Source of the DNA: Deltaproteobacteria bacterium
GTDB lineage: Bacteria > UBA10199 > JACPAL01 > JAHFST01
NCBI GenBank assembly: GCA_023265625.1
Contig: JAHFST010000017.1
Coordinates: 1 to 41,316 of the forward strand
Direction of reading: 5' to 3'
DNA length: 41,316 nucleotides
The stretch's first letter is position 1. Every line of letters begins with the position of its first letter. A program made the translations under genes and the position numbers. The notes beneath the pieces were generated by a model that was not told the DNA's origin, made no database searches, and worked only from the letters and a program-made list of their open reading frames with translations. Shown here one piece after another: positions 1-8,121 of this stretch.

Positions 1-125
1 AGCACAGAAACTCCGTTTGTACCTGCCATATGTCCCCCTTGGTTTAAGTAGGCCTAACTCGGCAGGACCACTGGGGAAGTTGCTTATTTTTTTGATTTTT
101 TTTGAGGGTATAAAATATGGGGAAA

Positions 126-153
126 TAGGGGACGTTGTTGACTAGATGAACTT
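126..153 (+). repeat. REP-like repeat, copy 1
   Basis: This copy of the motif TAGGGGACGTTGTTGACTAG is followed by a conserved AACTT tail. It lies just beyond the 3' end of the vapC-like gene. The same motif recurs at 2248-2275, 3278-3313, 3380-3407 and 3461-3486, in both orientations, and only near the RAYT transposase gene. No inverted partner is visible within 150 bases on either side, so it is a solitary copy here or its partner lies left of the window. Confidence 0.85.
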
Positions 154-160
154 GGTCTTG

Positions 161-583
161 TCAGTTCCAGACTTTCCCCGGCACCACGGTCCAGCCGAAA
201 TTGACGAAGTCACGGTCAAAAGTGAAGGACTTGCAGATCTTACGCCGACGCATGAAGGCGAACGAGGTGCAGTCGGTGTAGGAAAATGCATGGCCCGTAT
301 CGTGCCTGAAAATTTCCCAAGCCAGCTTTTCCAAGGATTTTTCCACGGTGTGGATACGTATCTGACGACTGGCCTGAATTTTTTCTCCGAAGGTGATGGC
401 TATCTTCAAGCCGCCGCGTCTCTGAAGGCGGGTGTAAACTTCATCAAGAATAAAATTTGTCGTCACGAGTGGCGCGCGAGTGGCGCGCAACGTTGCCAGA
501 CAGGCAACGGCCTCTTGGTGGTATTGATCGGCCGCGTTGGCCAGGGCGATAAAGGCTGCCGTGTCGATAAACACCGGCTTCAT
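161..583 (-). CDS. vapC: VapC-type PIN-domain toxin (ribonuclease)
   Basis: This 140-aa protein has the PIN-domain pattern of VapC toxins, Mg-dependent endoribonucleases that cleave tRNA or other RNA when freed from their antitoxin. The N-terminal strand carries D7 (FIDTAAFIAL), followed by the acidic E48 (FILDEVYTRL), D104 (SYTDCTSFAFM) and D123/D125 (TFDRDF), which match the usual four-acid metal site. The length is typical. The start ATG overlaps the stop of the upstream ribbon-helix-helix gene as ATGA, the normal translational coupling of antitoxin-toxin pairs. The family and the intact active site are visible; the RNA target cannot be told. Confidence 0.9.
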   Translation of the reverse strand: MKPVFIDTAAFIALANAADQYHQEAVACLATLRATRAPLVTTNFILDEVYTRLQRRGGLKIAITFGEKIQASRQIRIHTVEKSLEKLAWEIFRHDTGHAFSYTDCTSFAFMRRRKICKSFTFDRDFVNFGWTVVPGKVWN

Positions 584-807
584 AGGTCGTAGATGTCGTC
601 ATGCCGGGTCGAACCTTCACGGTCGTCCGAATCAGAATAAAGGGAGATGATCCCATCTAAAGGATCGGCCTTTGGTTTTTGGTGTCGACCTATCAGCTCG
701 TCAATGGCCTCGCGGATCAATTGGGAAATAGTGGTGGCATGTTCCGCCGCGATACTGCGCAGCCTTTTTTGTTGGTCGGGCTCCAAATAGATCTGTGTTC
801 GGTTCAT
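580..807 (-). CDS. vapB: Ribbon-helix-helix antitoxin of the VapC-type pair
   Basis: This 75-aa protein begins with a CopG/Arc-like ribbon-helix-helix motif: the strand RTQIYLEPDQ followed by helices ending near LIREAIDELI. Residues 1-45 would bind DNA as a dimer. The acidic tail (DPLDGIISLYSDSDDREG onward) is the usual toxin-binding region, disordered until it wraps the PIN domain. It is the first gene of a two-gene operon and overlaps vapC by four bases. The inverted repeat over its promoter (823-830/845-852) fits autoregulation. The ATG at 807 has only a weak Shine-Dalgarno sequence (GAG). Confidence 0.85.
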   Translation of the reverse strand: MNRTQIYLEPDQQKRLRSIAAEHATTISQLIREAIDELIGRHQKPKADPLDGIISLYSDSDDREGSTRHDDIYDL

Positions 808-822
808 AGCTTAACTCGGTAG

Positions 823-858
823 TATACATCATCATATTTTAAGCGATGTATATGTCAA
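823..858 (-). promoter_or_regulatory. Promoter and operator of the vapBC operon
   Basis: Reading leftward, TTGACA (858-853) and TATGAT (836-831) are separated by 16 bases, a strong sigma-70-like promoter. An inverted repeat TATACATC/GATGTATA (823-830 and 845-852) overlaps the -10 element and spacer. That is where a ribbon-helix-helix antitoxin would bind to repress its own operon. Binding by the adjacent antitoxin is inferred. Confidence 0.7.
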
Positions 859-919
859 GGAAAATACCGTTGGTGGGCTTCCTGACGGTATTAAAAACTA
901 ATTCGAATGGATTCTTTAG

Positions 920-1420
920 CTAAGGAAATACCAATCGTGCAACCGTACGCACGTATTGTTCCCGGAGTGCCGCCAGCTCTCCGATGCCATCCCAGAAGGC
1001 GATTTCGGGGCCGCGGAGTGCAAGCTGGGGGGTGTAGGGAGTGTCGCTCTCACGTGCGCTCCTTTGGCTGCCGGATAGGGTAACCTTCAAGCCTCTTTTA
1101 TCAGACGAAAATTCAGGAAATTCCACGGCGATACCGAGGCTATGACCGGCCTCATTTGTTCTCTCACCAAGGCTATGGATAAAGGAACCTTCGGTGCTTA
1201 CCTCATTAAATCCCAACCGAGCGGCGATCTGTGTGCCGATTGCAAGAAGGGAGATATCGCGCCCCAAGGCCTTTGACACCAACGGGTCCATGGAACCGTC
1301 GAGGAACAAAAACATGCTAAATGTGACAAAAGGGATGGTCCCATCCTCGTTGATATCAAGAGCGACGGAGCGTTTTGTCGGGAGATGCTCCACGTCAAGT
1401 TCCACATGTCGAGCTGCCAT
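920..1420 (-). CDS. Hypothetical protein, 5' end uncertain
   Basis: This is a 166-aa protein of unrecognised family with mixed alpha/beta character. It has the pattern VTFSMFLFLDGSMDPLVSKALGRDI near residues 32-56, and no signal peptide or membrane span is evident. The ATG at 1420 has no Shine-Dalgarno sequence. The same frame stays open upstream to about 1495 with plausible protein-like sequence but no ATG, GTG or TTG, so the real N-terminus may be missing or altered by a frameshift. It stands alone between the VapBC pair and another orphan gene in an accessory region. No function can be assigned. Confidence 0.5.
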   Translation of the reverse strand: MAARHVELDVEHLPTKRSVALDINEDGTIPFVTFSMFLFLDGSMDPLVSKALGRDISLLAIGTQIAARLGFNEVSTEGSFIHSLGERTNEAGHSLGIAVEFPEFSSDKRGLKVTLSGSQRSARESDTPYTPQLALRGPEIAFWDGIGELAALREQYVRTVARLVFP

Positions 1421-1533
1421 ATCAGTACTGGGACGACTGACCAGACGAACCGTGTGATTCGATAGTGGAAGCGTGACATGCCGTTGGAGAGTATCCTATG
1501 TGTCTCGACGCCAAGCCTTGTGGCAAACTTCTT

Positions 1534-2169
1534 TCAAGGTAAGTTGGTTAATTTTCCTGTGTAAGTGAGAGAATTTTCCCCTTCGTGGTCCCATGTGGTG
1601 TCAAAACTGTCTCCACTTAAAAATTTTGTAGAGGAAGAGTTGACTGGCTGAGAAGAATCTACAAAAGAAAGGAATAGATCTTTGTTGTTAAGGCCGAGCG
1701 AGTAAGTTGCGAGCCGATACAATGTATTATTTTTATCCTTTAAGATGAGAAAATATATTGGACCTGGGCCGGAATCAATCGTTGTGAAGCCGTGCTTGGT
1801 TACCGCAACAACGTTAGTGATGCGAAATGAGGTGCTTGTTTTAAGCGATTCCACCGTCAACCCTTTGTCGGTAAAATACTGTCTTCCCGCCGATTGATTA
1901 TTCATTGCATGAGATCCAACGATCATTCGATCAATGCTTCCAAAATTTTTGAGACAGACATATTCCCTGTCGTAGCCCACCGCTAGATAGGCATCTTTCG
2001 CGACCACTATTTCACCTTTGGCAAGTTGTTCGGGGACGGGGATGCTATTTTCCGTATAAATACAGTTTCTTGTGAGAGAGCCATAGTAGAGATAACGGAC
2101 ACCAAGATAGAGAGCGAATAAAACAAGGAGTGAAATGAGTAACAGAATGATCTCTCTTTTTGTTTTCAT
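1534..2169 (-). CDS. Membrane-anchored hypothetical protein
   Basis: This 211-aa protein begins MKTKREIILLLISLLVLF. It has a positively charged start and one strongly hydrophobic segment (about residues 6-26), then a roughly 185-residue polar, Ser/Thr/Asn-rich domain that would lie outside the cytoplasm. The ATG at 2169 is preferred over the frame opening at 2205 because it places the hydrophobic helix at the very N-terminus; no good Shine-Dalgarno sequence decides it. Its base composition is more AT-rich than the housekeeping genes in the window. It lies next to the RAYT element, which suggests accessory DNA. No known family is recognised. Confidence 0.55.
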   Translation of the reverse strand: MKTKREIILLLISLLVLFALYLGVRYLYYGSLTRNCIYTENSIPVPEQLAKGEIVVAKDAYLAVGYDREYVCLKNFGSIDRMIVGSHAMNNQSAGRQYFTDKGLTVESLKTSTSFRITNVVAVTKHGFTTIDSGPGPIYFLILKDKNNTLYRLATYSLGLNNKDLFLSFVDSSQPVNSSSTKFLSGDSFDTTWDHEGENSLTYTGKLTNLP

Positions 2170-2247
2170 ATTCTGGTGGCCCGTATGTAATGACGTTAGA
2201 ACCAATTTTGAGAAAATTCCATATAAAATTCATTTCATGCAGGAAAA

Positions 2248-2275
2248 TAGGGGACGTTGTTGACTAGACAAACTT
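2248..2275 (+). repeat. REP-like repeat, copy 2 (left flank of RAYT gene)
   Basis: The motif TAGGGGACGTTGTTGACTAG with an AAACTT tail is directly downstream of the transposase stop codon. It matches the core of copy 1 over 20 of 20 bases. Confidence 0.9.
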
Positions 2276-2276
2276 A

Positions 2277-3245
2277 CTAATTCTTCCTCATTAAAAGTTT
2301 TGCGATCCCAGTCGTTGAAATGCCAAGTTGTCGAGCAGTCTCGGCAAGAGAAAGTCCATATTCCTGTACCATTTCAACTGCCAAACGAGACCTGACCGAC
2401 GAAATACATACACGACGACTACCAGCCTGCAATTCAATCATCGAGATCCCTGCTTTTTCGCAAGACATCTGAATATGTCTCGATGACTCTTTACTTTTTT
2501 GCCTCGCTTGAATCATCCTAGTAAATTTTTTGTCTGCCTCCTGTATGATTTGCTCCACGAATACACCACTTCCTAAGATCCGTTCATCGAATGCCTCAGT
2601 TTGTTTCCTTCTTCTCATGGAGAGGACTTCCGACCATCCACCTTGCGATCGAATCAATCCACCTCCTACCAATTCCGGGCGCCTTCCTTGGAAAATCGCT
2701 TCCTCAACGTATTTGTAATAGGCCTTTCTCGCGACAGCTTCCTTTTTGCCGAACCACGACAGAACATAATCTTGTTCTTGCCACTTATTTTCGAATTGAC
2801 CCATCAAAACACCATGGCCACACCATGGATAATTTGACAAAGAGGTGAGATTTTCCACCAAGTGGGCCCTGATGGGATTCAAATGGATATACCGAACCAG
2901 TTCCATAAAATAGGCATCTTCTTCACAAAGGATTGATTTATAGCGATTCTGAAATAGGTGGCCATGTCTCTGATGGCGGTGATTGTAAGTGATAGCATAA
3001 CCGGTCAGTAATCGTCGCATGTACTTTGAAAGCCCCTGAACCCCACTTCTCAATAGGATGTGAACATGGTTAGGCATGAGGGCCCAAGCATAGAGGGCCG
3101 TTTTCCCTTCTCGAGCAAGGTTTGCCATACGAGAGACAAACTCATTCCGATCATGGTCATCTTCAAAAATCTTTCGTTTTTCTATACCTCGAACAATGAC
3201 ATGATGAAGAGTCCCTGGTGTATCCAACCTGGCTTGTCGCGGCAT
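2277..3245 (-). CDS. REP-associated tyrosine transposase (IS200-like Y1 family)
   Basis: This 322-aa protein belongs to the Y1/HUH transposase-like RAYT family, single-strand DNA nickases that maintain REP repeats. The N-terminus MPRQARLDTPGTLHHVIVRG is diagnostic. The HUH pair is H60-V-H62 within LMPNHVHILLRS. The catalytic tyrosine is Y83 or Y87 in TGYAITYNHRHQRHGHLF. The last 55 residues form a helix-turn-helix (LSLAETARQLGISTTGIAKLL) like that of many deltaproteobacterial members, probably for DNA recognition. The ATG at 3245 is chosen over the upstream TTG (3260) because AAAGGA lies eight bases before it. All key residues are present, so the gene appears intact. Confidence 0.92.
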   Translation of the reverse strand: MPRQARLDTPGTLHHVIVRGIEKRKIFEDDHDRNEFVSRMANLAREGKTALYAWALMPNHVHILLRSGVQGLSKYMRRLLTGYAITYNHRHQRHGHLFQNRYKSILCEEDAYFMELVRYIHLNPIRAHLVENLTSLSNYPWCGHGVLMGQFENKWQEQDYVLSWFGKKEAVARKAYYKYVEEAIFQGRRPELVGGGLIRSQGGWSEVLSMRRRKQTEAFDERILGSGVFVEQIIQEADKKFTRMIQARQKSKESSRHIQMSCEKAGISMIELQAGSRRVCISSVRSRLAVEMVQEYGLSLAETARQLGISTTGIAKLLMRKN

Positions 3246-3277
3246 TGTGATTCCTTTCAAAAATATTTCTGAAAAAT

Positions 3278-3313
3278 AAGTTTATAAATTTAGCTGGTCA
3301 ACAACGTCCCCTA
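3278..3313 (-). repeat. REP-like repeat, copy 3 (right flank of RAYT gene)
   Basis: Read on the minus strand this is TAGGGGACGTTGTTGAC followed, after a somewhat longer spacer than in the other copies, by AAACTT. It mirrors copy 2 across the transposase gene and lies in its 5' leader, so transposase expression could be affected by the hairpin or by binding of the enzyme. Confidence 0.8.
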
Positions 3314-3379
3314 TAGGTGTCTTCGGCGATGTGCTTAGCTTGAGTTGCTAGGATTAAAAAAATAGCTTTTTTTAGAAAG

Positions 3380-3486
3380 TAGGGGACGTTGTTGACTGAA
3401 TAAACTTATTATTCATCATGATCCCCTAACGGCTTCATTCGGAAAAGAGGAAACTTACGTAAGTTGATCTAGTCAACAACGTCCCC
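3380..3486. repeat. Inverted pair of REP-like repeats
   Basis: A forward copy (3380-3407) and a reverse copy (3461-3486) of the GGGGACGTTGTTGACT core face each other across about 55-60 bases. The 16-base arms are perfectly complementary, as in bacterial interspersed mosaic elements. The pair lies in the 260-base gap between the RAYT leader and the EF-hand gene, which holds no other recognisable feature. Confidence 0.85.
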
Positions 3487-3575
3487 AAACTTCCATTGGG
3501 GTTCGCCACCTCTTCTACTTTTCGACAAAGAAATGTCATTGCCTCCTGGATGGGTGCGTTGGAGGGGAGGTTGGA

Positions 3576-3965
3576 CTAGATTTTTTTCTCATCAGCTGTG
3601 GGTTGTTTTACCCGCCCCGCCTCGAACTCTTGCTGGCTGATCTGTCCGTCCTTGTTGGCATCAAGATCCTCAAACTTTGGCGGGCGATGTCGCCCCTGGG
3701 CGGACTGGATCTCTTCTTTTGTGACGGCCCCGTCCTGGTTTTGATCCATATCCTGGAACCACCGCCTGCTTTTCTCTTCATGAAATTGGCGATGTTCTTC
3801 CAACGTGACCTTCCCGTCTTTGTTCTGATCCATCTCCTCAAACGGTATTTGGCGCGGCCCAGGTTGTCCTCCTCCCAGGGCTGTTGGCTCAGCCCCCGCA
3901 AGGTTTGAAACCCCGATGCCCGCCAGTAGTATGGCCCCACCTATCCAGTGTAATGGTTTTTTCAT
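3576..3965 (-). CDS. Secreted EF-hand calcium-binding protein
   Basis: This 129-aa protein has a signal peptide (MKKPLHWIGGAILLAGIGVSNLAGA, cleavage near residue 25) and three canonical EF-hand loops. These start at D46 (DQNKDGKVTLEE), D74 (DQNQDGAVTKEE) and D102 (DANKDGQISQQE), each with the conserved Asp, Gly and terminal Glu. It should bind calcium in the periplasm or outside the cell. A strong AAGGAGG lies seven bases before the ATG. It is a single gene; its partner or cellular role is unknown. Such small Ca-binding proteins are common in environmental proteobacteria. Confidence 0.9.
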   Translation of the reverse strand: MKKPLHWIGGAILLAGIGVSNLAGAEPTALGGGQPGPRQIPFEEMDQNKDGKVTLEEHRQFHEEKSRRWFQDMDQNQDGAVTKEEIQSAQGRHRPPKFEDLDANKDGQISQQEFEAGRVKQPTADEKKI

Positions 3966-4027
3966 AGGTCCTCCTTGTTAGAGTCAACGGAGAGAGAACA
4001 CGGGAAGGTTTAATTATTTGAAAATTG

Positions 4028-4051
4028 ATCGTTGTTGATTGGCTAAACTAA
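4028..4051 (+). repeat. Degenerate REP-like relic
   Basis: The stretch keeps the CGTTGTTGA core and the CTAAACT tail of the REP-like repeat but has lost the GGGGA end. It overlaps the last codons and stop of the methyltransferase-like gene that ends at 4043. It is probably an old, decayed copy; chance similarity is possible. Confidence 0.45.
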
Positions 4052-5140
4052 TATCACTTCGCGGTAACTTTTGGAGATTCGGGCGGGTGCCAAACCTATT
4101 CCGGTTCGGTGGATGATCTTTGACTCCTCGGCGTCCGGTAGGCGCAGGACGCGGCCAGCCTGGGTGGAATGGGGGTTTCTTTGAAAGACCAGGACGGCGT
4201 TATTGCGGGTATTTACGGAGCTCCAAGGGGTGCGATACGGGGGCCGCGCGTTTTTTCGCGCCAACAGAATTGCGAATTCATCTTCGGGATTGTGATTGAG
4301 AAAACGGGTTGTTTCAATTTTTTGAAAGTGTGTGCCGTCCCCGCCATTGACATACACAAATAACGCCCCTGGCCGCAGGACATTGAAGGCGGTAAAGAGG
4401 TCGACATTGGAATTTGAATAGATACTGTAAAGCAAATCAATGTCACCGCAGTACCTCTGCAGGAAAGGTTCGTCTACCGCCGAAGTTTGTTCGAGAATCA
4501 ATTGACCGTCAGATAATGACGCACCATAGTGAGCCCGAATGGAAGCGCAAGCGTCCCTGTCCGGTTCCACGGCGATCACCCGATCGCCACGGTTCAACGC
4601 GAGATCAAGCAGGCATTTGTCTCTCCCCACGGCGATGACCATGGTGGTGCGGCGTCCATTTGAAGGAGGTTGTTGTTCGACGATGTCTTCGATCTGTTTT
4701 TGTTTTAGGGCCTCCGGGAGTGAAAAATTCACATCGGGGAAATGTCTGGCCAATTGTTGCAGCGTTGCCCCTGAGAGTTGAGTGGCGCAGTCATCCAAGG
4801 CGACCTTGATGGCAAAGGACAGAAAATGATTTGTTTCTCCCTTTCGCCGATTTTGTAGGTAGCCCAACATGGACATTTGGATCGCCATGCAAGATAGCGG
4901 TCGTCCAAACAATAGATGCTCGTTGGATGCCTCCACGAAGCGGGCCAATCCTCTGGAAAAATCCGGCATCCATGGAGGGCCTGCCAGCTGAAAACTGAGC
5001 ATGTCATGGACGCTGGCTCCTGGCTGGGCAAAGAATCGACTCGGGTCGTTCGTGCCGGTTTCGATGTAGGTGCCGTTTTTGGGATCCCAAGGAGGGAGGG
5101 TGACCAAGCGACCGGATGGAATTGGAGATAATGAAGCCAT
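4043..5140 (-). CDS. Predicted SAM-dependent methyltransferase-like protein
   Basis: This is a 365-aa protein. Its second half shows a class I Rossmann pattern: TMVIAVGRDKCLLDLAL (about residues 165-182, motif I-like), VIAVEPDRDAC with the acidic residue that would hold the ribose (about 187-197), and an IDLLYSIYSNSN stretch where motif IV would lie. A final hydrophobic strand (PGALFVYVNGG) fits the post-motif. The first about 160 residues match nothing I recognise. Motif I is divergent (AVGRDK rather than GxGxG), so catalysis is not certain. A short AAGGG precedes the ATG. Its 3' end overlaps a decayed REP-like motif. It is the leftmost of the large unknown genes filling 4-12 kb. Confidence 0.6.
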   Translation of the reverse strand: MASLSPIPSGRLVTLPPWDPKNGTYIETGTNDPSRFFAQPGASVHDMLSFQLAGPPWMPDFSRGLARFVEASNEHLLFGRPLSCMAIQMSMLGYLQNRRKGETNHFLSFAIKVALDDCATQLSGATLQQLARHFPDVNFSLPEALKQKQIEDIVEQQPPSNGRRTTMVIAVGRDKCLLDLALNRGDRVIAVEPDRDACASIRAHYGASLSDGQLILEQTSAVDEPFLQRYCGDIDLLYSIYSNSNVDLFTAFNVLRPGALFVYVNGGDGTHFQKIETTRFLNHNPEDEFAILLARKNARPPYRTPWSSVNTRNNAVLVFQRNPHSTQAGRVLRLPDAEESKIIHRTGIGLAPARISKSYREVILV

Positions 5141-5318
5141 TACCCTTTATCGGCGGATGGATGAAATCGGTGCTATTTTTTTTCAGGCAACCTTTTCCAC
5201 CATCAAACGATAGTCTGGTCATGACAGTCGCATCGGTGAATTTTCCCTCTATCCCGCTTGGTCCCCATCATGAATTGGGTGCTGCTGCCTTGGTGATGAT
5301 TCATGACCGCTATCATTG

Positions 5319-7895
5319 TCACATAGTGGTGTTGCGGGCGGCTTGTTGCAGGGCCTGCTGCAGTTTTGGCAGATGGCGGACCAAGAGATCCCATTCGCCG
5401 TGACCCTCAATCGCCGCTTGGATTTCTCGGAGCAGGACTCGTTGCACGACCTCTTCGTCAGTAACCTCCCGCTCGCCGCGCCCCTGGTCCCAGCGGGTCC
5501 GGCGGTTCAAGGTTTTGTGAATTTCCTTTTTTAACGCCTCCCGCTGCCCAACTTCTTTCAGGTCGTCCATGATCTCCTGCCGGAAGGCCTGGAGGACATC
5601 CTCCCGGGTCACCCGAAAATCGGGGCGGTCCGAGTCTGGGGTTGCCCAGGCCTCGGGAAGGATGCCCAGATCGGCATTCATCGCCTGGGTGGAGGTGAAC
5701 CAGCCGGCGATGCGGTCGGCCCAATAATTGATGTAACGGGGTAGCTCGCTTGGTTCTGCCGTCATCCAGTTTTCGTCATCGTGGTTGTCGTTGACCAACT
5801 CCCCCTCGATCAGGTCGAAGATAAAACCCGCCTCGGCGTTCTGGGCCAGCTCCAGGACCTTTTGTTGGAGGGCCTCGGGGGACGGTCGGGTCTCCGAGTC
5901 GAAGGTGCGGCGGCGCGATGAAATGGATTCCAGCATCCCGGCGGCCCCCATTTGTTTGCGGCTGAAATAAACCAGAGCCTTGTCGATGTAGAGCCTGATC
6001 ACATCGTCAATTTTCAAATTTTTCACCTGATCGCGAAAGGCCTGATGTTGCTCCTCATTGAATCCATTCAAAAAGACCAAATCGGGATCGTTGACAATCC
6101 CCGCCGCCACCATGTCATCGGCCGATTGAGTGAGCAGGCGGATATGTTCTTGGATATCATGGCGTAACTCCGTCGATTGATAAATGGGTCGCAGTTGTGC
6201 CTCAGGATAGGCCTGGCGCATGCGCCGGATCCGTTCGCTGGCGTTGAGCATCCGGCTTTCCATCCAGTCGCAAACCCCCTGAACCAGACCATAGAGGGCG
6301 CGGTGGTGGGGCCCCGGAACTTCGGAGAGGAACAAGATTCCCAGCATGGCCCCAAAGGTGCTCCCCAGGTCCTTGGTGAGTCCCCAGAGGTGTTTGTTTT
6401 CTTGGGAGTTGACGATCTGACGCACCTCTTGGGTTAGGTAACAGGCCTTCATCGCCGGGACGAGCGTCTCCGGAATACCGTGGGCAAAGAGTTCTTCCAG
6501 GTGACGGACCTGCTCATCCAAGACATCGGCCATCCGCTGGGCGGCGGCGACGTAGTGGCCGATCGCGACCGGGTCAAACGAATCATCCTTGCGGAGGGTT
6601 TCGATGCTGTAGGCGCCAAATTCTGGCAGGGAGTTTTCCGCATCGTCCAGACGTTTTAACCCGTGGCGAATCGAGGTGGAGACCTGGTCGACCGTCACTT
6701 GACGGAGTCGTTTTCTGTGATCGCGCAATTCTCCGATGAGGTCTTGAGGCGAGGTTTTGAAAAAATGGGTGAAAAAATGCTCCGCCGACCAAGTGTTGCC
6801 ATGCTCGATCAACTCCCGCATTTTGTGTACCCCGTCGCCGCAGATTTCCTTGGAACGCAGCCGGTAGTCCTCCCGATTTTTGACGGTTAGGGCCGCCGCT
6901 ACAGCCCCGGCGACACATTGGAAAAAGGCGCGTCGCGTATTTTCCACTTCTTCGCCGTCGCTCCGGGTTGGTTGCGGGGTGGCTCGCCGTGAGCGGCTAT
7001 CCCAATTGGGGGAGTCCCTGGGTCCCTCGAAATAATCTAGGATGGCGTCGTAACGAATCAGGGCGGCGGTCAGCGGGAGTCCCAATGTCAGGGCCACGGC
7101 GGTCTGCCATCCCAGGCTGACCTGGCTTTCATCAAAATGAACGCCGAAATGTTCGGCAAATTCCGCATCGCTGAGTTGCGCCAGCTCCAGCCCTGCAACT
7201 GCCCCTTCGATCTTCATCAATCCGTCTTGTTCCAACGGTTTGATTTGTCCCAGCACCTCTTCGTACCGTTCCTCGCGCCCCTCCTGATAGTCGAGCGAGA
7301 GCCAGGCGATATCTTGATCGATGACCAAGGTTTCGGAATCGGAGTGTCGTTTCGGTACCCTCCGGGTCTTGGTTGTGCAGCGTTCCGTGTCGCCCGGGTC
7401 ATCATGGCAGTTGACACTGTTTCCCTTGGTATCTTTGTCGCAAATCTGTCGCGGGCTGGGATTGGGTTCGCAATCTTGGTACTCTTCATCCACCATCACG
7501 GTCCATGCGACCTCGACCCTCCTGACGAACAACTGGCGGTGCAAGGCCTGGAATTGGCGGGTTTCCCCCAAGGCGCGGTCGAAAGGATTTTGCAAGGCGG
7601 CCAAGACTTGGCGTGTTTCGTCGGCCGCCTGATAGGTGGGTGCGTTCAGTGTGGCGATCGATTTGGGCAGGATCGTATCCCAAAGCGCCACGCCCGCGGT
7701 GCAGGCCATCCCGGTCCCGCCAATCACTTGCAGGACCAGACGCCGGTCGACCGGGGTGGTGGGTTTGGAAAAGGAGAAAAAATCAACCAGCGATCGCCAG
7801 GCGGAAGAGGCAGGTTGGGCCGCCGGGACATTATTATGCCCCCAGGCCGTCATGCCCAAATTGTTGTCTCCCGCCGTGCCAACCTTCCAAGCCAT
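5319..7895 (-). CDS. Large membrane-associated protein of unknown function
   Basis: This 858-aa protein is not recognised as any known family. Hydrophobic segments occur at about residues 53-77 and 263-282, and weaker ones near 324-337 and 520-530. Between the first two lies a polar domain with four cysteines (C142, C152, C163, C173) in a short Asp/Pro-rich stretch, spaced as if for disulfides or a metal site. The remaining about 500 residues are helical, charged and probably soluble. The reading frame has dense coding character over 2.5 kb and a GAGGG Shine-Dalgarno sequence six bases before the ATG. It is divergent from the EEP gene at 8122, with a 226-base gap that would hold both promoters. 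Confidence 0.7.
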   Translation of the reverse strand: MAWKVGTAGDNNLGMTAWGHNNVPAAQPASSAWRSLVDFFSFSKPTTPVDRRLVLQVIGGTGMACTAGVALWDTILPKSIATLNAPTYQAADETRQVLAALQNPFDRALGETRQFQALHRQLFVRRVEVAWTVMVDEEYQDCEPNPSPRQICDKDTKGNSVNCHDDPGDTERCTTKTRRVPKRHSDSETLVIDQDIAWLSLDYQEGREERYEEVLGQIKPLEQDGLMKIEGAVAGLELAQLSDAEFAEHFGVHFDESQVSLGWQTAVALTLGLPLTAALIRYDAILDYFEGPRDSPNWDSRSRRATPQPTRSDGEEVENTRRAFFQCVAGAVAAALTVKNREDYRLRSKEICGDGVHKMRELIEHGNTWSAEHFFTHFFKTSPQDLIGELRDHRKRLRQVTVDQVSTSIRHGLKRLDDAENSLPEFGAYSIETLRKDDSFDPVAIGHYVAAAQRMADVLDEQVRHLEELFAHGIPETLVPAMKACYLTQEVRQIVNSQENKHLWGLTKDLGSTFGAMLGILFLSEVPGPHHRALYGLVQGVCDWMESRMLNASERIRRMRQAYPEAQLRPIYQSTELRHDIQEHIRLLTQSADDMVAAGIVNDPDLVFLNGFNEEQHQAFRDQVKNLKIDDVIRLYIDKALVYFSRKQMGAAGMLESISSRRRTFDSETRPSPEALQQKVLELAQNAEAGFIFDLIEGELVNDNHDDENWMTAEPSELPRYINYWADRIAGWFTSTQAMNADLGILPEAWATPDSDRPDFRVTREDVLQAFRQEIMDDLKEVGQREALKKEIHKTLNRRTRWDQGRGEREVTDEEVVQRVLLREIQAAIEGHGEWDLLVRHLPKLQQALQQAARNTTM

Positions 7896-8121
7896 ATGTC
7901 CCTCAGTTGCAAGAGTATCGTTTTATGTGGGAAATAGTTGTGTGTGAAGTTTTTTGCCACACCGCGTCGACGCATTGTCTTCTCACGAAGTTTCTTTTAT
8001 GATAATTTAAAAAATAATCAGCCGCACTGCGTTAACAACTTTTTTCACGGGGAGACGATAATAGAGAAGTGAGTTGCGGGATTTTATTGGGGGTGAAGTC
8101 CTTTAACCAAGGAGGTTCGCC
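7896..8121. other. Divergent intergenic region
   Basis: This 226-base, AT-rich gap separates the 858-aa gene (leftward) from the EEP gene (rightward). Promoters for both must lie here or close by. I see no convincing -35/-10 pair, no repeat of the families found elsewhere in the window and no RNA gene. Confidence 0.4.

Larger units (their letters stand above)
2248..3313 (-). mobile_element. RAYT unit: REP transposase gene framed by inverted REP-like repeats
   Basis: The unit consists of the transposase gene at 2277-3245 and a copy of the GGGGACGTTGTTGAC motif on each side in opposite orientations (2248-2275 forward, 3278-3313 reverse). The left repeat begins one base past the transposase stop. 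No target duplication or classical IS ends are visible, as expected for the REP/RAYT family, where the enzyme acts on single-stranded hairpin DNA. Confidence 0.75.

Noticed and set aside
1198-1479. A 93-codon frame overlapping the 166-aa hypothetical
   Set aside because: It runs in another frame of the same strand; the 166-aa frame is longer and more protein-like, although a frameshift joining the two cannot be excluded.
7137-7937. A 266-codon frame antisense to the 858-aa gene
   Set aside because: The long frame on the minus strand has a better start site and protein-like composition; this one lacks a ribosome binding site and any motif.
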